A stretch of 12,889 nt of DNA, from positions 21,086-33,974 of the forward strand of contig DCTI01000017.1 of assembly GCA_002329525.1 (NCBI GenBank), given 5' to 3'. Below the pieces are notes generated by a model. The model worked only from the letters and a program-made list of their open reading frames with translations, was not told the DNA's origin and ran no database searches. Position numbers and translations under genes: made by a program. The DNA comes from Negativicutes bacterium UBA1444 (GTDB lineage Bacteria > Bacillota > Negativicutes > UBA1444). Shown piece after piece: positions 7,184 to 12,889 of the stretch (the stretch's first letter is position 1; the number at the start of each line of letters is the position of its first letter).

Positions 7184-7214
7184 TATCCAATTAAACATAT
7201 TCTAGATACCAATT
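7183..7214. promoter_or_regulatory. Direct repeat, candidate MocR operator between azlC and mocR
   Basis: ATATCCAATT at 7183-7192 and ATACCAATT at 7206-7214 share CCAATT in the same orientation, with starts 22 bases apart, about two helical turns. MocR/GabR-type regulators are known to bind direct repeats next to their own gene, and from memory the GabR half site is ATACCA, which occurs exactly at 7206-7211. Binding here is inferred. Confidence 0.4.
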
Positions 7215-7241
7215 TCATGTTATCGGGGGCTGTGATGCAAA

Positions 7242-8762
7242 ATGGATATAACCAAAACTCTTAGCGGCATTCATCTGAACGCGGCCCTGTCCCTGCCGCT
7301 ATATCTCCAGATCGTGACGGCCCTGACGGTCAAGATCCAGGACTGCACCCTGCCGGCTGGCAGCAAACTGCCGCCGGAGCGGGAACTTTCCCGCCTGCTT
7401 GGCGTCAGCCGGACTACCGTGATCAACGCATACAGCCTGCTCGAGGAGCGCGGATTGGTATCCACCCGGGTCGGCAGCGGCACCTTCGTTAGCAGCGAAC
7501 CCGCCGCGACCGGTTCCCCATCGCCGACAATGCCGTGGGAACAGTTGTTCACCCCTGGCTATAAGGCGCCGCTTTCCTCCATCATGCGCTCCATCATCGC
7601 TTCGCCCACCGCCGACGATACCATCTCGATGGCGGCCGGAATGCCGGATCCGGCATTCTATCCCGTCGACATGATCCATGCGCTGTTGGATTCCCGCCGC
7701 CATTCGCTTGACCTCGCCGACCTCGGCCTCATCGCCACTGAAGGCTACCTCCCGTTGCGCCGTTCCATCGCCGCCTGGCAATCCCGGTTGGGCAAGACGG
7801 CTTCCCCCGAGCAAATCCTGGTCGTTTCGGGGTCGCAGCAGGGACTGTTTTTGATTGTCAAGTCTTTCATCGAACCGCGGGATTATGTTATCCTGGAATC
7901 CCCGACCTATCTGGGTGCCATTCAGGTGCTGGAGGCCGCCGGCGCCCGCTTGCTGTGCCTGCCTTCGGCAGGAAAACTCGATCTGGAAATTTTTGAAGAC
8001 TATCTCATCCGCTATCGGCCCAAATTTTTCTACACCATGGCCGACTTTCAAAACCCAACCGGCCGGGTCATGAGTCTCTCGGACCGGCAGGAACTGATCC
8101 GCCTTGCCGCCCGCCACCGTCTCACCATCATCGAAGATGATCCGTACAGCCTGCTTTACTATGGTTCGCCGCCGCCGCCGTCGCTCAAGCAGCTGGATAC
8201 CTACGGAGGAGTCATCCATATCGGCACCTTTTCCAAAACGCTGTTCCCCGGCCTGCGAACCGGCTGGGTCCATGCCGCCGCGCCGGTCATCAACCGTCTG
8301 GCCCAGGAAAAGCAATATGTCGATCTGCATAGCCACAATCTGGCCCAGCTGATCCTGCATACCTGCCTGGAGGAAGATGCCCTGACCCCGCATTTGGCCA
8401 AAGTACGCCGGGAATATAAAAAACGCCGTAACGCCATGGCGGCGGCCATCCGAAAATATTGCAGCCCCACCATGGATTTCGACCTCGCCGAAGGCGGATT
8501 GTATCTTTGGGGCCGCCTGACCCCGGCGATTTTGCCAACGGAACTATTGCGTCAGGCGGCGACACTTGGGATCTCTTTCGTCCCTGGCGACGCCTTTTAC
8601 GCCCATGGCGCCGTCAGTCATGAAATCCGGCTCTGTTTCGCCACCCACGACGAAGAACGCCTGAGCGAGGGCATCCGCCGGCTCGGTCGGGCCCTGGCGG
8701 CAACGGGCGCCGCAGCGGCGACCTCTGTTTCACCGGCCGCGGCGGGCCGCCCGATTATTTAA
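7242..8762 (+). CDS. MocR/GabR-type transcriptional regulator, GntR wHTH fused to aminotransferase-like domain
   Basis: This 506-residue regulator has an N-terminal GntR-type winged helix and a C-terminal fold type I aminotransferase-like domain that normally holds PLP and senses an amino acid or vitamer. The winged helix is at about 18-84: LPLYLQIV, PAGSKLPPERELSRLLGVSR, TTVINAYSLLEERGLV, GSGTFV. The effector domain spans about 115-490 and keeps the PLP site: FQNPTG with Asn271, EDDPYS with Asp300 and Tyr302, and SKTLFPGLRTGW with the Schiff-base Lys332. The C terminus ends in an Ala/Pro-rich tail. Weak ribosome binding site GGGGG 12 bases before the ATG. It is divergent from azlCD and precedes tex by 19 bases. 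In this family the regulator usually controls an adjacent or divergent gene, so azlCD is the best target. Other possibilities are control of lysE or of itself. Confidence 0.93.
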   Translation: MDITKTLSGIHLNAALSLPLYLQIVTALTVKIQDCTLPAGSKLPPERELSRLLGVSRTTVINAYSLLEERGLVSTRVGSGTFVSSEPAATGSPSPTMPWEQLFTPGYKAPLSSIMRSIIASPTADDTISMAAGMPDPAFYPVDMIHALLDSRRHSLDLADLGLIATEGYLPLRRSIAAWQSRLGKTASPEQILVVSGSQQGLFLIVKSFIEPRDYVILESPTYLGAIQVLEAAGARLLCLPSAGKLDLEIFEDYLIRYRPKFFYTMADFQNPTGRVMSLSDRQELIRLAARHRLTIIEDDPYSLLYYGSPPPPSLKQLDTYGGVIHIGTFSKTLFPGLRTGWVHAAAPVINRLAQEKQYVDLHSHNLAQLILHTCLEEDALTPHLAKVRREYKKRRNAMAAAIRKYCSPTMDFDLAEGGLYLWGRLTPAILPTELLRQAATLGISFVPGDAFYAHGAVSHEIRLCFATHDEERLSEGIRRLGRALAATGAAAATSVSPAAAGRPII

Positions 8763-8781
8763 TCACGACAAGGAGTGTACC

Positions 8782-10971
8782 ATGAAACTTGCTGAAATTC
8801 CTGCCATGATCGCCCGCGAGCTCGGTGTCCGACCGCAGCAAACCGCGGCGGTGATCGAACTGCTCGACGGCGGCAATACCGTTCCTTTTATCGCCCGTTA
8901 CCGCAAAGAAGCCACCGGCAACCTTGACGAGGAACAAATCCGTTCCATTGAAGAGCGGATGCAATACCTCCGCAACGTCGGCAAACGTCAGGAGGAAATT
9001 CGTTCTGCAATCGAAGCCCAGGGCAAATTGACCGAGGAATTGGCGGCGGCGATCGAATCCGCCCAGAAACTGCAGGAGCTCGAAGACCTGTATCTGCCGT
9101 TCCGCCCCAAGAAAAGAACCCGGGCCCAGATTGCCCGGGAAAAAGGCCTGGAACCGCTGGCGGAACGGATGTTGACTCAGGCCGATCCACCTGCCGCCGA
9201 CCGTCTGGCTATCGCAGCCGGATTCATCAATGCCGAAACCGGCGTGGAAGATGCGGAAGCCGCTTTGTCCGGCGCCCGGGACATTGTCGCTGAAACCATT
9301 GCCGAGCGGGCTGATCTGCGGACGCTGCTACGGCGCGAAATTTGGAAAACCGCCGCGTTGTCGACTACTTTGGCCGTACCGGACAACGAGGCTCCCGAGT
9401 TCCTGAACTACAAGGAATACCGGGAGGCAGTCAACCACATGCCTTCCCACCGCATTCTCGCCGTCAACCGCGGCGAAACAAAAAAAGCGCTCAAGGTTCA
9501 TTTTGAAATTCCTCAGGAGAGTCTCACTGAGCTGGTTTCCCGCGCAGTTTTCGTTTCCTCTTCGCTGTGGCAACCCGACATCAGCGAAGCGGTGCAGGAC
9601 AGTTGCAAACGTCTATTGTTCCCGGCCATGGAGCGCGAAGTTCGCAGTCTCCTGACCGAAAATGCCGAAAAGCAGGCCATTCATCTATTCGGGCGCAATC
9701 TGCGGCAACTCCTGCTGATGCCACCGCTGGCCGGGCACACGGTGTTGGGACTGGATCCAGGATACCGGACCGGCTGCAAGGCGGCCATCGTCAACCCCCA
9801 GGGGAGTGTCCTGGACACCGCCGTCTTTTATCTGACGCACAGCGCCGCCCAGCGCGAGTCCTCCGCCAAACTGATGCTGGACCGCATCCGCCGCCACAAT
9901 GTGACCCTGGCCGCGATCGGCAACGGCACCGCCTCGTATGAAACGGAAGAATTCCTGGCCGGGTTGATCCGCGACCATTCCCTGTCCCTGCACTACGTGA
10001 TCGCCAACGAAGCCGGCGCCTCCGTCTATTCCGCCTCCAAACTCGCCAAAGAGGAACTTCCGGACCTTGATGTCACGCTGCGGGGCGCCGTGTCCATCGC
10101 CCGGCGGGTTCAGGATCCCCTGGCGGAACTTGTCAAAATCGAACCCAAAGCCATCGGCGTCGGCCAATACCAGCATGATGTCGATCAAAAAGAGTTGCTG
10201 CAGACCCTCGACGGAGTCGTCGAGTCGGCGGTCAACCATGTCGGCGTCGATCTCAATACCGCTTCCGTCGAGCTATTGCGGCATGTCGCCGGTATTCAGG
10301 GTCCCGTCGCTAAAAACATCGTCGCCTGGCGGGATGCCAACGGCCGTTTTACCCGGCGCAAGGAACTGCTGAAAATCCCCCGGCTCGGGCCGGCCGCGTT
10401 CACGCAGTGCGCCGGGTTTCTGCGAATCGCGGCGGCGGCGGACCCGCTGGACAACACGCCGGTCCACCCCGAATCCTACGCGTTGGCAGAAACACTTCTG
10501 ACCCGGCTGGGGTTTGGCAAAGCGGATTTGACGGAACGCACCCGCCTGCCGCAACTGCAGGCCGCGTTGAAAACAGTGGACGCTTCGGTGCTGGCCAGGG
10601 AATTGTCCGCCGGCGAACCTACGGTGCGGGATATTCTGGACGCGCTCGCCAAGCCGGGCCGCGACCCCCGGGAAGATCTGCCGCCGCCGCTGACCCGGAA
10701 AAACATCGTCCACCTGGCGGATCTCCTCCCCGGAACCCTTGTCAAAGGAACTGTTCATAACGTGACCGATTTCGGCGCTTTCGTCGATATCGGCCTAAAA
10801 ATCAACGGCCTGCTGCATCGTTCCGAACTCAGCAGCAAGCCGTTCCGACATCCGCTGGACATTGTATCCGTCGGTGACATTGTGGAAGTCGTCATTCTGA
10901 GCGTCGATGCGGCGCGCAACCGGATCGCCCTCAGCCTGAAACAAGTTCCGGCCAAATCCGGGAGACAATGA
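8782..10971 (+). CDS. tex: Tex family transcription accessory / RNA-binding protein
   Basis: Tex is a conserved cytoplasmic nucleic-acid-binding protein, related to eukaryotic Spt6, that affects transcription and RNA processing. This one has 729 residues, the normal size. Domains in order: N-terminal helical Tex domain (1-190, with NTVPFIARYRKEATG near 32-46 and LYLPFRPKKRTRAQIAREKG near 95-114), a YqgF/RNase H-like domain beginning VLGLDPGYRTGCKAAI at 321, a helix-hairpin-helix pair near 485-560 (VDLNTASVELL at 489, then PRLGPAAFTQCAGFLRI), and a C-terminal S1 domain from about 650 (GTLVKGTVHNVTDFGAFVDI, then NRIALSLKQ). AAGGAG stands 8 bases before the ATG. Its stop overlaps the start of the LysE gene as ATGA. 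The placement behind a MocR regulator is probably just read-through. Confidence 0.97.
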   Translation: MKLAEIPAMIARELGVRPQQTAAVIELLDGGNTVPFIARYRKEATGNLDEEQIRSIEERMQYLRNVGKRQEEIRSAIEAQGKLTEELAAAIESAQKLQELEDLYLPFRPKKRTRAQIAREKGLEPLAERMLTQADPPAADRLAIAAGFINAETGVEDAEAALSGARDIVAETIAERADLRTLLRREIWKTAALSTTLAVPDNEAPEFLNYKEYREAVNHMPSHRILAVNRGETKKALKVHFEIPQESLTELVSRAVFVSSSLWQPDISEAVQDSCKRLLFPAMEREVRSLLTENAEKQAIHLFGRNLRQLLLMPPLAGHTVLGLDPGYRTGCKAAIVNPQGSVLDTAVFYLTHSAAQRESSAKLMLDRIRRHNVTLAAIGNGTASYETEEFLAGLIRDHSLSLHYVIANEAGASVYSASKLAKEELPDLDVTLRGAVSIARRVQDPLAELVKIEPKAIGVGQYQHDVDQKELLQTLDGVVESAVNHVGVDLNTASVELLRHVAGIQGPVAKNIVAWRDANGRFTRRKELLKIPRLGPAAFTQCAGFLRIAAAADPLDNTPVHPESYALAETLLTRLGFGKADLTERTRLPQLQAALKTVDASVLARELSAGEPTVRDILDALAKPGRDPREDLPPPLTRKNIVHLADLLPGTLVKGTVHNVTDFGAFVDIGLKINGLLHRSELSSKPFRHPLDIVSVGDIVEVVILSVDAARNRIALSLKQVPAKSGRQ

Positions 10972-11591
10972 AATCCATGTGGCTGTTTGCTGTCGCCGGA
11001 CTGTCATTGGGTTTTTCGGCCGGAATATCACCGGGTCCGCTGTTTGCCATGGTGATCGCGCAAACCTTGCGGTTTGGCTTGGGCGAAGGGCTGAAAACCG
11101 CGATTTCGCCGCTGCTGACCGACATTCCCATCATCTTCTTGTCGGTCGCCCTGTTGGCCGGAATGTCCGGTTACCAAAATCTTCTGGGGCTTGTTTCGCT
11201 GGCGGGGGGGCTGTTTTTGCTGCACATGGCCTACGCCAGCTTCTCTCCCGGCCGGATCGAGACGCCACCGACCGCAACAGCGCTGGGCTCGTTGTTCAAA
11301 GGCGCGCTTGTCAACGCCCTCAGCCCGCACCCGTACCTATTCTGGATCATGGTCGGCGGCCCGATCATTCTAAGCGCCCGAACCCAGGGCTGGGACAGTG
11401 TCTTATGTTTTGTGGCCGGGTTCTATCTCGCCCTGATCGGCTCAAAAATCGGCCTTGCTTTATTGGTGAACCGTTCTCGGCGTTTTCTGCAGGGCAAAGC
11501 CTACCTGGTCCTGATGAAAATCATGGGCACGGTGTTGTTACTGTTCGCCTTCCTGCTGCTGAAGGAAGCCGCAACTCTCCTTCTGCGCTGA
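10968..11591 (+). CDS. LysE family amino acid / small-metabolite exporter
   Basis: This 207-residue inner-membrane protein belongs to the LysE/RhtB family, which exports amino acids and related metabolites. It has about six membrane segments. Family signs are GFSAGISPGPLFAMVIAQTL near the N terminus (the conserved SPGP), GLGEGLKTAI, then FKGALVNALSPHPYLFWIMVGGP in the middle (N-x-x-x-P motif). Substrate unknown. ATG overlaps the tex stop (ATGA), with GGGAG a few bases upstream, so translation is coupled to tex. It converges on the DUF6506 gene with only 10 bases between stops and no visible terminator of its own. Confidence 0.92.
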   Translation: MKSMWLFAVAGLSLGFSAGISPGPLFAMVIAQTLRFGLGEGLKTAISPLLTDIPIIFLSVALLAGMSGYQNLLGLVSLAGGLFLLHMAYASFSPGRIETPPTATALGSLFKGALVNALSPHPYLFWIMVGGPIILSARTQGWDSVLCFVAGFYLALIGSKIGLALLVNRSRRFLQGKAYLVLMKIMGTVLLLFAFLLLKEAATLLLR

Positions 11592-11601
11592 CGGACGCGG
11601 T

Positions 11602-11907
11602 TCACCGGAAGATTTCGTCGCCGCTTTTGAAGCCGAGGCCGGGGTGCGAATCAAACCGGACTACGCCGACAACCGCTTTCCCGGCGGCAGCCTTGTTCAC
11701 TGCGGCGGCGCCGTCGATCCCGAATCCGCCGCACAGTTCGATGGCGGTGACTCCCTGCTCCGTCAAATCGGCCACAACCTGCAGGGCTGCCGAGTAATTG
11801 CTGACGCCCACCGTGGTCAATTCCACGCTGGGTGTGCGGATGACCGACCGGTGCTGGGCCGGATCGGCGCCTGGTGCCACAAACAGAAACGCCGCTTTCA
11901 ATGTCAT
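11602..11907 (-). CDS. DUF6506 family protein
   Basis: This is a 101-residue soluble protein that I match by memory to the DUF6506 family, of unknown function. Recognisable parts are KAAFLFVAPGADPAQHRSVI, ELTTVGVSNYSAAL, GVTAIELCGGFGIDGAAAV and VGVVRFDSHPGLGFKSGDEIF. The pattern of alternating strands and helices and the GGFG loop suggest a small alpha/beta fold. ATG at 11907 has GGGGGG 8 bases upstream. It follows the E2 acyltransferase gene on the same strand after 51 bases, past a strong hairpin, so it may have its own promoter or be read through; it converges with lysE. Confidence 0.85.
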   Translation of the reverse strand: MTLKAAFLFVAPGADPAQHRSVIRTPSVELTTVGVSNYSAALQVVADLTEQGVTAIELCGGFGIDGAAAVNKAAAGKAVVGVVRFDSHPGLGFKSGDEIFR

Positions 11908-11939
11908 TGTCGAATCCCCCCTATTTAAAATTGGGTGAC

Positions 11940-11986
11940 GGAAGATCCCTGCCGGCGTCTACAGCAACGCCAGGCAGGGATCTTCC
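11940..11986 (-). terminator. Hairpin over the end of the E2 gene, likely terminator
   Basis: Arms 11940-11953 and 11973-11986 pair perfectly over 14 bases, and the stem goes on for five more pairs (11954-11958 with 11967-11971) past one bulged A, leaving an 8-base loop that contains the E2 stop codon. On the minus strand it is followed only by a weak T-rich stretch (CAATTTTAAAT) about 12 bases away, so it may stall or protect the transcript rather than end it cleanly. Confidence 0.6.
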
Positions 11987-12889
11987 ATGAGATCAAGCAC
12001 GACTTTCAGAAATTCCGCGGCCGGCATGCCATCAATGATCCGGTGATCAAAGGACAACGATACTCCCAGCATCGGCCGGATCACGATCTGGCCATCCCGC
12101 GCGACCGGGGTGTCAACGATACGGCCGATGCCGAGAATTCCGGTTTCCGGCTGATTGAGGAGCGGCGTGAACCAGTCCACGGAGTGGAAAGCACCGACAT
12201 TGGTAACGGTGAACGTCCCTCCCCGCATTTCTTCGAGGGATAGCTGCCCGGCCCGGGCTTTTTGGGCCAGTTGCCGAATTTCCCGGCTGATAGTCGTCAG
12301 CGGCTTCGAGTCGGCATTCCGGACCACCGGAACGACCAAACCGTTTTCCAAGGCTACCGCCACGCCGATGCAAGGTTCCGGATACTGCCGGATCTGTTCC
12401 CCAATCAGGGCGACATTCATATTCGGCCGCAATTTCAAGGCTCTGGCGACGATTTTCACCACGATGTCGGTAATGGTGATTTTTTCGTTCTCCTTTTGAT
12501 TGCCCGCCTGCCGCAACTTCAGCATGGCTGTGGCGTCAACGCTCACATGATAATCCACCTTAGGGGAAACCGCCCAGCTTTGCGCCATGTGTTCGCCGAT
12601 TACCCTACGCATCCCCGCGTAAGGCGTCACGGAAAATTCGGGAGAAGCGGATGATTCCCTCTCCGCCGGCGCCGGCCGAGGCGAAGCCGTTTCCTTTGTT
12701 GCGGCTGCGGCGAGGGCGGCTTCGACATCTTCCTTGACAATGCGACCAGATGGCCCGGTACCGGTGATTCCGGACCAGTCCAGGCCACATTCCTCCGCCA
12801 GCTTTCGGGCCAACGGCGAGATCCTGATTTTTTCTTCGCCACTTTTTGGCGTCCCGGCGGACGCTGCCGGCAACGGGCGCGGCATTTCC
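11959..12889 (-). CDS. 2-oxoacid dehydrogenase complex E2, dihydrolipoyl acyltransferase, N-terminus cut by the window
   Basis: This is the core acyltransferase of a pyruvate, acetoin or similar 2-oxoacid dehydrogenase complex; it passes an acyl group from lipoamide to CoA. The frame is open to the window edge, so the N-terminal lipoyl domain is not seen; the first in-frame ATG (12885) is probably internal. Visible domains: peripheral subunit-binding domain near the edge (RISPLARKLAEECGLD, then GTGPSGRIVKEDV), an Ala/Pro/Ser-rich linker, and the catalytic domain from about AGMRRVIGEHMAQSW to the C terminus. The catalytic motif LSFDHRIIDGMPAAEF is intact, with active His and Asp. It ends EDPCLALL, short for the family. 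The neighbouring DUF6506 gene does not reveal the substrate, so no gene name is given. Confidence 0.93.
   Translation of the reverse strand, partial: EMPRPLPAASAGTPKSGEEKIRISPLARKLAEECGLDWSGITGTGPSGRIVKEDVEAALAAAATKETASPRPAPAERESSASPEFSVTPYAGMRRVIGEHMAQSWAVSPKVDYHVSVDATAMLKLRQAGNQKENEKITITDIVVKIVARALKLRPNMNVALIGEQIRQYPEPCIGVAVALENGLVVPVVRNADSKPLTTISREIRQLAQKARAGQLSLEEMRGGTFTVTNVGAFHSVDWFTPLLNQPETGILGIGRIVDTPVARDGQIVIRPMLGVSLSFDHRIIDGMPAAEFLKVVLDLMEDPCLALL

Noticed and set aside
8168-8182. GCC/GCCG simple repeat
   Set aside because: It encodes a short Pro run in the MocR linker region between secondary structures and is not a separate repeat element.
7299-8393. Long antisense frame of 364 codons across the MocR gene
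   Set aside because: A shadow of a GC-rich gene in the opposite frame; composition rich in Gln, Gly, Asp and Arg without any family motif, while the plus frame has clear domains.
10979-11797. Plus-strand frame of 272 codons overlapping lysE
   Set aside because: Alternate frame of the LysE gene and the antisense of DUF6506; no domain, Arg/Pro/Ala-rich translation.

Overview
The window reads as ordinary chromosome from a bacterium of the Firmicutes. Negativicutes of the Sporomusaceae type is my best guess, from the mix of DctP lipoprotein, NCS2 permease, AzlCD, MocR and Tex proteins and a GC-rich coding style. That placement is inference from protein character, not from a marker gene. I see no rRNA, tRNA, insertion sequence, phage gene or CRISPR array. 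Both ends cut through genes.

Layout, left to right. (1) 1-2212, minus strand: a compact operon read right to left. It holds an ArsC/Spx-like thioredoxin-fold protein, a small GIY-YIG protein coupled to it through an ATGA overlap, and an NCS2 purine/pyrimidine permease whose 3' end lies outside the window. The permease carries a soluble C-terminal extension that resembles an RsbW/HATPase fold. (2) 2275-5408, minus strand: a complete TRAP transporter operon, dctP-dctQ-dctM. It has a plausible sigma-A promoter, an intrinsic-terminator-like hairpin between dctP and dctQ, and a strong terminator after dctM. (3) 5311-5766: an AT-richer gap with little I can assign, followed at 5767-5922 by a 51-residue ORF on the plus strand that has its own ribosome binding site and a perfect 19-bp hairpin behind it. 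(4) 6049-7063, minus strand: azlC-azlD, a branched-chain amino acid exporter, divergent from (5) 7242-11591, plus strand: a MocR/GabR-type regulator, the Tex RNA-binding protein and a LysE-family exporter, closely spaced and probably one transcript. (6) 11602-12889, minus strand: a DUF6506 protein and, upstream of it, the C-terminal part of a 2-oxoacid dehydrogenase E2 acyltransferase, separated by a long hairpin that contains the E2 stop codon.

How the parts may work together: the MocR regulator lies between two amino acid export systems, AzlCD and LysE. The shared azlC-mocR intergenic region carries a direct repeat (CCAATT, 22 bp apart) suited to a MocR dimer, so control of amino acid efflux by a PLP-sensing regulator is a reasonable hypothesis. 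The TRAP operon probably imports an organic acid, and the differential terminator inside it would give more binding protein than membrane subunits. I did not find a clearly new multi-gene system. The most unusual items are the permease C-terminal extension, the small ORF with its own terminator, and the regulator flanked by two exporters.
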